A stretch of DNA of 64,000 nt from Pseudarthrobacter oxydans (lineage in GTDB: Bacteria > Actinomycetota > Actinomycetes > Actinomycetales > Micrococcaceae): positions 124,001 through 188,000 of the forward strand of contig NZ_JABTYH010000001.1 of assembly GCF_013314975.1 (NCBI RefSeq), read 5' to 3'. Positions 8,259-16,446 of this stretch are shown in pieces. The first letter of the stretch is position 1. The number at the start of each line of letters is the position of its first letter. The position numbers and the translations under genes were made by a program. Under the pieces are notes generated by a model. That model made no database searches. It saw nothing but the letters and a program-made list of their open reading frames with translations, and had not been told where the DNA came from.

Positions 8259-9415
8259 CCTTCCAGCGGTCCCAGCCAGGCGTTGGCAACGGTGTTGTGG
8301 GCGGACTCATCATCGGACGGATGGAACATGCCTGCCAGGACGTCGCGGTAAAGCCGCTCCAGTTCTGAACCCCGGAAATAACTCGATCCCCCGCTGACGC
8401 GGATGGCCAGGTCCACAACCCGCCGCGCAGTCTCCGTGGCGTTCACCTTCAGCCCCACCAGCTTCGGGAACCACTGCGGTCCGTGGTCCACCAGGGCGTC
8501 CACGTCCGCGGCCACTGAGGCCAGCTGAGGGTACAGGGTGTCCATGGCCATGGCCGCCTCTGCAACCTTCCAGCGGATGTCCGGATCCTGCGCGTAGCTC
8601 CGTCCGTTGTTCTTGAAGGAGGTGCGCCGTTTCACGCTCGCCACGCCCACGGCGAGGGCCCGCTCCCCCAGGCCCGTGTAGACGGCTGCGAGCAGCGTCT
8701 CGAAACAGGCGAAGACAGCGAAGATCAGCGGGTCCCTTCCGGGACCGACGGGAATCCTGCGGAAGATCCGTTCAGGCGGAACTGTGGCCCCGTCCAGGAT
8801 GGTGGTGTTGGACTGGCTCGCCCGCATGCCCAAGGTGTCCCAGTCGTCCACGATGCGGTATCCGGGCGTTTCGCGCGTGATGAAGCCGTGGACCAGCTCG
8901 CCTTCCCCATCCCGCCCGCCAGGGTCCTTGCCGAAAATTCCCAGCCGGGTCCACGCCGGCGAGAGGCTGGTGAAGATTTTGGTCCCCGTGAAGGAGTATC
9001 CGCCGCCGGGCAAGGGCGTGGCCGTGGTCCGCGAATCGAAGAGGACCGCATCGTTGCCGGCCTCGGAGTTGCCGAATGCGAAGATCTCGCCCTCCGCCGC
9101 CTCCTTGAGGACGAAGCCAAGGGAGCTGTCGCCGCGGGCTTGGAGGACATGCGCGACGCCGGTCCACACCAGGTGCATGTTCACGGCCAGTGCCGTGGCT
9201 GGCGCAGCCGTTGCCAGCCTGCGCTGGCACTGCGCCGCCGCTTCGAGGCCAAAGCCCAGGCCGCCGTCGTCCGTTGGTACGAACAACTTCAGGTAGCCGG
9301 CCCCGACAAGTTCCGCAAGGTCCTCATGGAAGAACGCGTTCTCCCGGTCGTAGCCGGGGGCACGGCCCCGGATCCGCTCCAGGAGGGCGTCGGGCAGGAC
9401 TTCCTCGGGGGTCAT
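8255..9415 (-). CDS. Acyl-CoA dehydrogenase family protein
   Basis: This is a 386-residue FAD-dependent dehydrogenase. An N-terminal helical domain begins MTPEEVLPDALLERIRG. The middle beta domain carries FTGTKIFTSLSPAWTRLGIF and the conserved DTLGMRASQSN motif. A C-terminal helical domain with DLAIRVSGGSSYFRGSELERL follows. The family oxidises acyl-CoA thioesters to enoyl-CoA; this subgroup also contains flavin monooxygenases that act on other substrates, so the reaction is open. Start at 9415 is chosen because the frame upstream runs into the peptidase gene, whose stop is only 10 bp away. It is probably co-transcribed with that gene. Confidence 0.87.
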   Translation of the reverse strand: MTPEEVLPDALLERIRGRAPGYDRENAFFHEDLAELVGAGYLKLFVPTDDGGLGFGLEAAAQCQRRLATAAPATALAVNMHLVWTGVAHVLQARGDSSLGFVLKEAAEGEIFAFGNSEAGNDAVLFDSRTTATPLPGGGYSFTGTKIFTSLSPAWTRLGIFGKDPGGRDGEGELVHGFITRETPGYRIVDDWDTLGMRASQSNTTILDGATVPPERIFRRIPVGPGRDPLIFAVFACFETLLAAVYTGLGERALAVGVASVKRRTSFKNNGRSYAQDPDIRWKVAEAAMAMDTLYPQLASVAADVDALVDHGPQWFPKLVGLKVNATETARRVVDLAIRVSGGSSYFRGSELERLYRDVLAGMFHPSDDESAHNTVANAWLGPLEG

Positions 9416-9425
9416 GGCGGCCCGC

Positions 9426-10730
9426 TCAGTAGTTGGTGAGGAGGGTGTTGAGGACCCGTGCACCGAATTTCAGGGAATCAGCGGGAACCCGCTCATCCAC
9501 CCCGTGGAACATGCCGGTGAAGTCCAGCTCATCCGGCAGCATCAGGGGCGCAAAGCCATAGCCGGTGATGCCGAGCCTGCTCAGCGATTTGTTGTCCGTG
9601 CCGCCGGAGAGGGTGTACGGCAGGACCTTGGCGCCGGGGTCCTCGGAGTGCAGGGCGTCGATCATGGAGTCCACCAGGTTGCCTGCGAAGGGCACCTCCA
9701 GGGAGACATCCTGGTGCACGTAGCTGACGTCGACGCCGGTGCCGGCCAGGTCGCGGACGATCTCCAGGACGTGTTCCTGCTGGCCGGGCAGGGTGCGGCA
9801 GTCGATCAGCGCCTCCGCGGACTCCGGGATGACGTTGTGCTTGTAACCGCCTTTGAGCAGCGTGGGGTTGGTGGTGTTCTGGAGTGTTGCGCCCACGAAC
9901 CGGGCCACGGTTCCCAGCTGGCTGAGCAGGACGTCCGGGTTGTCGGCGTCGAACTCCACGCCCGTGAGTTCCGTCACGCCGTCCAGGAACTGGCGGGTGG
10001 TGGGGGTCAGCTCAATGGGCCACTTGTACTCGCCGATGCGCGTCACGGCTCCGGCCAGGCGCGTCACGGCGTTGTCCGTGTTGATCTGCGAGCCGTGTCC
10101 GGCCCTGCCGTGGGCCACGAGCCGCAGCCACGAGATGCCCTTTTCCGCTGTCTGGAGGAGGTACGTCCGCTGGCCACCGATGGTGGCCGAGAATCCGCCC
10201 ACCTCGGAGATCGCCTCGGTGGCGCCCAAGAACAGCTCCGGGCGCTTGTCCACGGCGTAGCGGGCACCGTAGGCGCCGCCCGCCTCCTCGTCCGCGAAGA
10301 AGGCGAAGATGATATCCCGCTTGGGCTTCCGGCCGGTGCGGGCGAAACCCCGCAGCACGGCAAGGATCATGGCATCCATGTCTTTCATGTCGACGGCGCC
10401 GCGTCCCCAGATCAGCCCGTCCTTCAGTTCCGCGCCGAACGGGTCCACAGACCACTGGTCCCGAAGCGCCGGCACCACATCCAGGTGGCCGTGCACCACG
10501 AGGGCGCTGGCGGATGGGTCCTCACCTGCCATGCGGGTGACTACGTTGGCCCGCCCGGGGGCAGACTCGAAAATTTCGGCTTCCATGCCGACTTCCTCGA
10601 TAAGCCCGGCGGCATACTCTGCCGCGGCACGCTCCCCCGGCCCCGACCCGTCGCCGAAGTTGGAGGTGTCTATCCGGATGAGTTCCTGGCAGATCCGGAC
10701 AACTTCATCCTCGGGCAGGACGTCAGGCAT
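9426..10730 (-). CDS. M20 family dinuclear zinc peptidase
   Basis: This is a 434-residue cytoplasmic metallopeptidase of the M20 group (ArgE/DapE/carboxypeptidase G2). Metal ligands are visible in VVHGHLDVVP (His and adjacent Asp), GRGAVDMKDMDAM (bridging Asp) and FFADEEAGGAYGA (catalytic Glu-Glu); a late His lies in DELDFTGMFHGVDERVP. The dimerisation lid lies between. The start at 10730 (MPDVLPEDEVV) follows GAGGAG at good spacing, whereas an upstream in-frame start has no such site. Members cleave dipeptides or N-acyl amino acids; substrate unknown. Confidence 0.92.
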   Translation of the reverse strand: MPDVLPEDEVVRICQELIRIDTSNFGDGSGPGERAAAEYAAGLIEEVGMEAEIFESAPGRANVVTRMAGEDPSASALVVHGHLDVVPALRDQWSVDPFGAELKDGLIWGRGAVDMKDMDAMILAVLRGFARTGRKPKRDIIFAFFADEEAGGAYGARYAVDKRPELFLGATEAISEVGGFSATIGGQRTYLLQTAEKGISWLRLVAHGRAGHGSQINTDNAVTRLAGAVTRIGEYKWPIELTPTTRQFLDGVTELTGVEFDADNPDVLLSQLGTVARFVGATLQNTTNPTLLKGGYKHNVIPESAEALIDCRTLPGQQEHVLEIVRDLAGTGVDVSYVHQDVSLEVPFAGNLVDSMIDALHSEDPGAKVLPYTLSGGTDNKSLSRLGITGYGFAPLMLPDELDFTGMFHGVDERVPADSLKFGARVLNTLLTNY

Positions 10731-10901
10731 GGAGGGCTCCTCACTGGGAAATGACTGGCTGGTGCAGCGCTGATGCACTGCCCTCAGCCTACCCACTTGG
10801 CCCGATTCGATGTTTCAGGAAAAGTCGTGTTAGAGTTTTTCTCGCTGCTTCGGAGAAACGCGAAACGCTGAAAAGCGGAAACGGTTTCCGAATCACCACC
10901 T

Positions 10902-10984
10902 GCGCGGGTGGCGGAATGGCAGACGCGCTAGCTTGAGGTGCTAGTCCTCGAAAGGGGGTGGGGGTTCAAGTCCCCCTCCGCGCA
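10902..10984 (+). tRNA. tRNA-Leu (anticodon GAG)
   Basis: An 83-nt class II tRNA. The acceptor stem GCGCGGG pairs with TCCGCGC (one G-T pair), followed by discriminator A at 10984. The anticodon stem CTAGC/GCTAG encloses loop TTGAGGT with anticodon GAG at 10935-10937, reading CUC and CUU. A variable arm of class II size and a T arm with GGTTCAAGTCC are visible. The 3' CCA is not encoded. A strong intrinsic terminator follows six bases after the gene. Confidence 0.96.
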
Positions 10985-10990
10985 CAAACG

Positions 10991-11025
10991 GAAGCCCCGG
11001 AAAATCAGTGATTTTCCGGGGCTTC
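10991..11025 (+). terminator. Intrinsic terminator of tRNA-Leu
   Basis: A perfect 15-bp stem (GAAGCCCCGGAAAAT at 10991-11005 with its complement at 11011-11025) encloses a 5-nt loop, and TTTGT follows. It lies immediately after the tRNA gene. Confidence 0.9.
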
Positions 11026-11138
11026 TTTGTCTGTGCCTGAGGTTCCGGTTGCCGGTATACCTGGACGCGTAACGGGTTCTTCCAAAGCAGGTACCAACTA
11101 CTCGTGTGCCCGCCCCACGCAGATCCTAGTGTTGTTCA

Positions 11139-11205
11139 CGGAGCCGGCGACGAGAGCACACGCCTGAGACCACGTGTGCTCGCCCCCCAGCCGTCGCCGG
11201 CTCCG
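11139..11205. repeat. Two-tier inverted repeat between tRNA-Leu and the phosphoesterase
   Basis: Outer arms of 14 bp (CGGAGCCGGCGACG at 11139-11152 and its exact complement at 11192-11205) surround an inner exact 9-bp pair (GAGCACACG at 11154-11162, CGTGTGCTC at 11173-11181). The strand asymmetry is a C-rich bulge (11182-11191). It could be the 3' terminator of the phosphoesterase gene on the minus strand, a cruciform or a small structured RNA. No coding function is supported for 11026-11263. Confidence 0.7.
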
Positions 11206-11263
11206 CTCACCGCCCGGACTTAGTTCCCGGCCCTGCTCTTTGTGGCGAACCCCGCGTCCGTGG

Positions 11264-12271
11264 TCACTTGCGGATGCTGAAGGAATCAGAGAAGGTGTAG
11301 CCGTCCGCGGGGACAAGTTTCACGTCCATGCGGCTGCTGGTTGCGGTCACATCCAACGTCCCCAGGGTCGAATTGTGGTTGCCGGCTGACCAGGAGGCGA
11401 AGTAGTGCGACTCGGGATCGTCGCGATTGATTTCGCGGGGGGTCCGCCCGCCAATGCCCACGGTGATGAAGACCGTTCCCCTGCCTTGGGTCATGGAGTC
11501 ACCGGTGTCCACCACGCATCTCTTCTCAACGGTTTTGACTGCCATATACTCACACCGGTCGCTGAAGCCGAGCTGGTGCGTCCGCTGGTACAGGTGCTCA
11601 TGGCCGTTGAGGACCACGTCCACCTTCTTGCTGATCAGCATGTTGGTGAGAGACTCCCCCGCTGCGCAGGCATACCGTCCCATCGTGAAACAGGGAGTAT
11701 GCATGGCCACCACTGTCCAGGGGATGCTCTCCGCCCGCGCTCCGTCAATCGCCTTTTCCGTCCAGTTCCACCGATCGCTGCCCTTTGAATAGTCGAGCTT
11801 GCCGGCCGAAAATTCGATGCCAGGTGAAACCACGATGATCCGCACCAGGGGTTCTTCCTGCGGCACGTCCACGAACCACTGCTCCGCGTAGTCGCCTTGC
11901 AGGCCGGGAAGCCTGTTAGGCAGGCAGGCTGCCAACTTCTTGATGTCCCCGTCAGAGCCGTCACTCTCATGGTTTCCGGGAAGCAGCTGGTACGGGAAGT
12001 CCGCTCCCAGCTTTCCGGTAACCATGTCGCAGAATTCCTGGTCGGCACCGGGTTCGTACGGGAAATCACCGAGCGCGATGTTGAAGTCCGGTTTCAGTCC
12101 GGCCACCGTGTCCAGCACCGCCAGTGCGCCCTCGCCCAGGCCGATGTCCCCGGCAGCGGTGAAATGTACGGACTTTTCCTCGGGGGACCCGCAAGCGGCC
12201 AGGACTACCAGGCCCAGGGCTGCCATTCCGGCGGCCAGCAGCTGCCTCACCGACCTCGTGCTCCGAAACAT
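11264..12271 (-). CDS. Metallophosphoesterase lipoprotein
   Basis: This 335-residue exported protein begins MFRSTRSVRQLLAAGMAALG with a lipobox ending L-A-A-C, so it is probably a lipoprotein on the outer face of the membrane. Calcineurin-like metal motifs are in order: AAGDIGLGEG, LGDFPYEPG, LLPGNHESDG, VVAMHTPCF and VVLNGHEHLYQR. The frame is open further upstream, but the start at 12271 gives the signal peptide at the N-terminus. It resembles purple-acid-phosphatase-like enzymes of actinobacteria, acting on phosphomonoesters or diesters. The substrate is not deducible. Confidence 0.88.
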   Translation of the reverse strand: MFRSTRSVRQLLAAGMAALGLVVLAACGSPEEKSVHFTAAGDIGLGEGALAVLDTVAGLKPDFNIALGDFPYEPGADQEFCDMVTGKLGADFPYQLLPGNHESDGSDGDIKKLAACLPNRLPGLQGDYAEQWFVDVPQEEPLVRIIVVSPGIEFSAGKLDYSKGSDRWNWTEKAIDGARAESIPWTVVAMHTPCFTMGRYACAAGESLTNMLISKKVDVVLNGHEHLYQRTHQLGFSDRCEYMAVKTVEKRCVVDTGDSMTQGRGTVFITVGIGGRTPREINRDDPESHYFASWSAGNHNSTLGTLDVTATSSRMDVKLVPADGYTFSDSFSIRK

Positions 12272-12610
12272 GGATGAACCAACCCCCGGGATGCGTAGTG
12301 GGTTTGTAACTTGAGGCGATCCTACCGGTGTGGTCGAGGAGGACAATGGGCGGGGGGTGCCGCCCCACGGCTGCCCTCCGGAGGCCAGGTTCCCGCCAGG
12401 TGCCGGGCCGTACCCGTCTCCCTGCTGGTCAGCGCCTGTGTGCACGGCCGTCAGGGCATTCCTGCAGTAGACGGACCAGGCGCACTGAAGGCAGCGCGGC
12501 GGATGTCAACGATTTGGTAACGGGGCTGTGTGGGCCGTCGAGGCTCCCCTTGGCCATCTGCTGGTGCCGGGACCTGCCTGTGCCGGCAGGGCCAGGCGCA
12601 GCGGGCAGCG
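12272..12610. other. Intergenic stretch, no gene seen
   Basis: Several open frames exist on both strands but none has a convincing start, family resemblance or non-random composition. The part next to 12271 probably holds the promoter of the phosphoesterase gene. Nothing else is recognisable. Confidence 0.5.
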
Positions 12611-12835
12611 TCACTGCGGATGTAGTGGCCGTGGGGGCGTGGTGCCTTCCGCGAGCCGCGAACCCTTGACTGCCGGCCTGTACAGGACGCGGCGCTTACC
12701 GGCCCGGCTGGCCCTGCGCTCCCGGCGCCGGGCCTTCCTCTCCGAACGGTCGATGGCGGAGAGTATTGCGAATGTGCCCGTGACCCAAAGGAACGCCGTG
12801 GACAATACCAGGGCAATTTCCAGCTCAGTGCCCAT
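12611..12835 (-). CDS. Small membrane protein, function unknown
   Basis: A 74-residue protein with one N-terminal membrane segment (ALVLSTAFLWVTGTFAILSAI, about residues 8-28), a very basic stretch (RSERKARRRERRASRAGKRR) and a Pro-rich tail. The layout suggests a single-pass protein with a cytoplasmic basic tail. I do not recognise the family. Reality of the gene is supported by the clean hydrophobic/basic pattern only. Confidence 0.55.
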   Translation of the reverse strand: MGTELEIALVLSTAFLWVTGTFAILSAIDRSERKARRRERRASRAGKRRVLYRPAVKGSRLAEGTTPPRPLHPQ

Positions 12836-12908
12836 AGCTACATTTTAGGCCGTGCAGAAGGGCAAAGAGAGATGAGTCCACGCTCGATTTCGCCGCGTGC
12901 AGGGAGCT

Positions 12909-13880
12909 CTACAGGACGCCCAGTTCTCCCACCGCAGCCAGGACATCCTGCACGGTGACTGCCAGCAGGGCAGGGTCCGGCCGGTGGGCAAACGTGTCAC
13001 CCCGTCGCAGCTCAGCCCGGGTCAGGACTATGTGCGGACCCGGGGGCGGGCCCCAGATTTCGGGCGGAGCAGGCCCAAACAGTACTACCGAAGGCGTCCC
13101 GTAGGCGGACGCCAGGTGCGCGGCCCCGGTATCAGCGGAGATCACCAGCCGGGCTGCTGCGATGGTTGCAGCGAACTCGCCCAAGCCCAGCCGTCCGGCC
13201 AGCACGGCGTGTTCGGACTGCCCGGACAGCCGGCATACCTCCAGTGCACGTTCCCTCTCCCCGCTTCCGCCCGTAAAGACGACATTGTGCCCGGCCACGG
13301 CGAGCGCGGATGCAACGGCGGCGAACCGCTCGGCAGGCCAGAGGCGGCTGCCATAGGCTGCCCCGACATGCAGAACGGTGGCTGCAGGAACGGGGCTGGG
13401 CTGACGGGGAGCATTCAGCCGGATGTCCAGCGGATCAGCTTCGATGCCGTGCCACTCCAGGAGTGCGGCCCAGCGCTCCCTCTCATGCAGCTTGTCGCGC
13501 CACGGCGGCCCGTCCCGGTGGCGGCTCCGGTGCCCGATGGTGCGCCGCGCCTGCAGGGCCTCAATCCGTCCCTGGCTCTCGGGACCACTGCCGTGCAGGT
13601 TTACTGCAACATCCACCACGCCGGGTTCCACAGCCAGCGGCTCGTCCAGGCCGTGGGTGGGCAGGAGCTCGTAGCCTCCTACCAGTCCCAATGCCTCGGA
13701 CAGCCATCCCTGCGCCGCATACCGCAGCCGATGCCCGGGATAGGCGCGGCGGAGAGCCTTAAGGGCAGGCACGGCCACCAGCAGGTCCCCCAGCTTCAGT
13801 GCCCGAAGCACCAGGAGCTCCGGTCTTCCATCGCCGTGATTCCCCGGTGCGGGCTGAGCGAGGACCTCCCCGCCGCTCAT
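12909..13880 (-). CDS. Glycosyltransferase family 9 protein (heptosyltransferase-like)
   Basis: This 323-residue GT-B fold protein has the GT9 N-terminal signature LLVLRALKLGDLLVAVPALKALRRAYP. The C-terminal donor site is VVFTGGSGERERALEV, ARLVISADTGAAHLASAYGTPSVVLFGPAPPEIWGPP. GT9 enzymes transfer sugars, classically ADP-heptose. Actinobacteria lack LPS, so acceptor and donor here are unknown, perhaps a cell-surface glycan. It starts with ATG at 13880 inside the end of the next gene (ATGA overlap), so it is translationally coupled to a second GT9. Confidence 0.88.
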   Translation of the reverse strand: MSGGEVLAQPAPGNHGDGRPELLVLRALKLGDLLVAVPALKALRRAYPGHRLRYAAQGWLSEALGLVGGYELLPTHGLDEPLAVEPGVVDVAVNLHGSGPESQGRIEALQARRTIGHRSRHRDGPPWRDKLHERERWAALLEWHGIEADPLDIRLNAPRQPSPVPAATVLHVGAAYGSRLWPAERFAAVASALAVAGHNVVFTGGSGERERALEVCRLSGQSEHAVLAGRLGLGEFAATIAAARLVISADTGAAHLASAYGTPSVVLFGPAPPEIWGPPPGPHIVLTRAELRRGDTFAHRPDPALLAVTVQDVLAAVGELGVL

Positions 13881-15151
13881 GCGTCCTCCGCCGGCAGCTC
13901 GGTGGCGGCCAGGCTCCGCACGTCCTCGTAAACATCACGCACCGCAACATCGGCCACCAGGGAATCGTCGTGCGGGCACCTGGGCGCCGTCCATCCAACC
14001 TGGGTGACGTCTATCCCGCAGGAAGGGCAGGCCGTTACCCAGGATGCATGGATGCGGTGCAGGCTCCTGCCCAGCGCCGCGGCGTTGATGACGTTCCCTG
14101 CCCAAAAGATCCCTACAGTGGGGACTCCCAGTGCCTGGGCGAGGTGTCGGGGGCCGCTGTCGTTGGCTACTACTGCGGCCGCACCGGCCAGGATCGCCAC
14201 AAGCCCGCCCATGTCCAGGGTCCCCGCCAGGGAACGGACGTGCGTGGAGGCTGCCTGCTCCGCGATCTGCGCGGCCAGTTCCTGTTCGCTCCCGTCCCCG
14301 ACAACAACAACCCTGAACCCGTCCGCGGCGCACGCCGACGCAAGTTCAGCAAACCGCCCAACCGGCCACCGGCGGCGGGGATCCGTAGCGCCCGGATGCA
14401 TCACCACCAAAGGTGCGGCGCCGTCGTCGTCCATGGCGACGGCGGGACGGGCCAGTCCCGGCGCCGGCGCCAGGCGGGCCTCCAAGTCGACGGGAAAAGC
14501 GCCGGCCAGGCCGGCCACTTCCAATGCCCTGAGCGGTTCGTGCTGGTAATAGAGGTAGGGAACCGTACGCTCCAGGCTGGCGGCGTCCGCCGTCCGTGTG
14601 CCCACCGTGTGCCGGGCGCCGAGGCGAAGGAGGAACGGGTTTGAATAGCGCCCTCCGCCGTGGAGCTGGACGGCCAGGTCGAACTGCCGTCCGCGCATCT
14701 CGCGAAAAAATGTTTCCAGCTCCTCCGCGTTCTCCCCTCCGGGGCGGACGCCTTCAGCAAACGGCAGGATGCACACCTCGTCCACGGGACTTATGGTGGC
14801 GGCAAGCAGTGCCTGGTGCACGGGCGTGCCCAGCAAGGTGATTGATGCCTCGGGGTAGGCCGCTTTGAGGGCGGATATGGCGGGGATGGCAAAGACGAGG
14901 TCGCCCAGGCCTCCCCCACGAAGTACAGCGATCCTCGTCACGTCCTGGAACTTTTCCAGGACAGGGCCGACACCGGTTCCTGCCCGCCGGGAACCACCGA
15001 ACTCTGCAGTGAGCTGCTCCAACGTATACCCCTTACTTATAGTGCGGAGAACGCCGCGGTACGTTGCGTCCTCCTCCGCCCTGCACCCGTGCTGCTGTGA
15101 ATAAGCGCGGGCTGCTGTCCGTTCAACCCTTACCCCGCGGACGGTCAACAT
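13877..15151 (-). CDS. Second glycosyltransferase family 9 protein
   Basis: As drawn this is 424 residues with a GT9 core beginning at IAVLRGGGLGDLVFAIPAIS and a donor site VVMHPGATDPRRRWPVGRFA, VVVVGDGSEQELAAQIAEQA, AAVVANDSGPRHLAQALGVP. The start is uncertain. ATG at 15151 gives about 75 residues before the core. A TTG at 15022 preceded by AAGGGG at six bases would give a shorter protein closer to the usual length. A C-terminal cysteine cluster (CPSCGIDVTQ, then CPHDD) looks like a small metal site. Coupled to the downstream GT9, so the two probably act on the same glycan. Confidence 0.85.
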   Translation of the reverse strand: MLTVRGVRVERTAARAYSQQHGCRAEEDATYRGVLRTISKGYTLEQLTAEFGGSRRAGTGVGPVLEKFQDVTRIAVLRGGGLGDLVFAIPAISALKAAYPEASITLLGTPVHQALLAATISPVDEVCILPFAEGVRPGGENAEELETFFREMRGRQFDLAVQLHGGGRYSNPFLLRLGARHTVGTRTADAASLERTVPYLYYQHEPLRALEVAGLAGAFPVDLEARLAPAPGLARPAVAMDDDGAAPLVVMHPGATDPRRRWPVGRFAELASACAADGFRVVVVGDGSEQELAAQIAEQAASTHVRSLAGTLDMGGLVAILAGAAAVVANDSGPRHLAQALGVPTVGIFWAGNVINAAALGRSLHRIHASWVTACPSCGIDVTQVGWTAPRCPHDDSLVADVAVRDVYEDVRSLAATELPAEDA

Positions 15152-15233
15152 ACTCCGGCTATTGGGGAATAGCCTCTTGATGCTGTACGTTTCATACGCG
15201 ACAGGCGAACCAAAGAAAAGAGAAGCACCTAAA

Positions 15234-15536
15234 GTGGCAACCGATTACGATGAACTGCGCTCCGACGTCAAGGAATCGCAGGACAACTCACTCGAGCAGC
15301 TCCAGTCAGCAAATGCTCCCGACGCGCGCAGCGTTGTACTTGAGCTGGATGAGGCTGACGGGCTCGACGGCGCAGGCGTGCCCGGAGGCGAGTTCGTGGC
15401 CGAAGAGCTCGTGGTACAGGTCATCCCGCAGGCTGAGGATGAATTCACCTGCTACTCCTGCTTCCTGGTCCGTCACCGGTCCCAGATTGCTCGCCAGAAG
15501 GATGGCCACAGCTACTGCACCGAGTGCGAAGGCTAG
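15234..15536 (+). CDS. DUF4193 family protein
   Basis: This 100-residue actinobacterial protein starts at GTG 15234 (VATDYDELRSDVKE). The first half is acidic. The C-terminus has a zinc-ribbon pattern: C-Y-S-C, then a basic segment (HRSQIARQKDGHS), then C-T-E-C. The family is widespread in actinobacteria and has no assigned function; the zinc ribbon suggests nucleic acid or protein binding. It is followed by an intrinsic terminator and is divergent from the GT9 pair, with a 7-bp palindrome (GGCTATT/AATAGCC, 15157-15174) in the shared upstream region. Confidence 0.88.
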   Translation: MATDYDELRSDVKESQDNSLEQLQSANAPDARSVVLELDEADGLDGAGVPGGEFVAEELVVQVIPQAEDEFTCYSCFLVRHRSQIARQKDGHSYCTECEG

Positions 15537-15587
15537 TTAACACAGTCGACGTGGGGCTTCGGGAACGTCCGTGGCCCCACCGATCCT

Positions 15588-15624
15588 AAGGCACGCCCTC
15601 ACATTGGCGTGCCTTTCGGTTTTT
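15588..15624 (+). terminator. Intrinsic terminator after the DUF4193 gene
   Basis: Perfect 10-bp stem AAGGCACGCC (15588-15597) with GGCGTGCCTT (15606-15615), then TCGGTTTTT. Confidence 0.9.
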
Positions 15625-15696
15625 AAGCCGGCACCCAGGAGGCCCCGGTACTGTGGCGCGTATGGCACACGATGACCCGGCCGGCACCTGGTCCTG

Positions 15697-16437
15697 ATGA
15701 ACATATCCGGCGACCCCTGGAACAGACTGCTGGACGCCTTCAGCCGCGCAGACGCCCCGAGCGTGACTCTTACCGAGCTGGTACTGGCCCTGGTGGTAGC
15801 TGCAGCCCTGTCAGTCCCGCGCCGGTCGTGGAGGTATTTCGGCCTGCTGGCCACGGCAACACACGAGATGGGGCACGCGGTCGCTGCACTAATCAGCGGC
15901 CAGCGGCTGTCAGGCATCCGGCTCCGCCTCGACCATTCAGGCACCACCACAACCTATAGCCGCAGCAGGCTCGCCAGTGCATGGTCCTGCTTTTGGGGGT
16001 ATCCGGTCCCGGCAATCGTGGGTGCTACCTTTGTCTGGTGCGGGTTCAACGGCTGGGGTCCGGCCGCCATCATGGCCGGCAGCCTGGCCCTGGCTGCCTC
16101 GCTGCTGTTCCTGCGCAATCTTGCGGGCATCCTCATAACCGTCACCGCGATGTCAGCGTCGGTGCTCCTGATCCTTCTGGTACCGGAGGCATTCGTAGGG
16201 CATGTGGCCGTCATCCTGGGGGTGGCTCTGCTGGTGGCCGCCGTGCGCGACCTGATCAAGCTGGCACACCTTCACCTGCGCCGGCGGGAACGGCTGGCCA
16301 GCTCTGACGCCTACCTGCTGTGGCGCGCTACCTCAGTCCCCTCAGGCGTCTGGATCATCCTTTTCGCGGCCTTGGTGGCGGGCTCCTGGCTGTGGGCCTG
16401 GCAGCCCATCTCCACAGTCCTGTATGCGGGAGCATAG
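15697..16437 (+). CDS. M50 family membrane metallopeptidase
   Basis: A 246-residue protein with HEMGH at residues 56-60, next to a hydrophobic helix (VTLTELVLALVVAAALSV) and followed by several more membrane segments. This short form resembles the M50B-like group, cleaving or scaffolding in the membrane. The second metal motif typical of S2P is not obvious, so activity is less certain than for the protein at 1591-2757. The ATG at 15697 is used. The next gene begins 9 bp downstream and may be co-transcribed. Confidence 0.82.
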   Translation: MNISGDPWNRLLDAFSRADAPSVTLTELVLALVVAAALSVPRRSWRYFGLLATATHEMGHAVAALISGQRLSGIRLRLDHSGTTTTYSRSRLASAWSCFWGYPVPAIVGATFVWCGFNGWGPAAIMAGSLALAASLLFLRNLAGILITVTAMSASVLLILLVPEAFVGHVAVILGVALLVAAVRDLIKLAHLHLRRRERLASSDAYLLWRATSVPSGVWIILFAALVAGSWLWAWQPISTVLYAGA

Positions 16438-16446
16438 GCTGGTCCC

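Noticed and set aside
9414..10754. A 446-codon plus-strand open frame opposite the M20 peptidase
   Set aside because: It mirrors the peptidase frame almost end to end. All metal ligands are on the minus strand, so this is a shadow.
10902..11263. Possible integration site or genomic island at tRNA-Leu
   Set aside because: No integrase, no repeat of the tRNA 3' end and no mobile genes nearby. The following region is short and ends in an ordinary gene.
11098..11316. A 72-codon minus-strand frame over the nested inverted repeat
   Set aside because: It overlaps the end of the phosphoesterase gene and crosses the hairpin, with no ribosome site.
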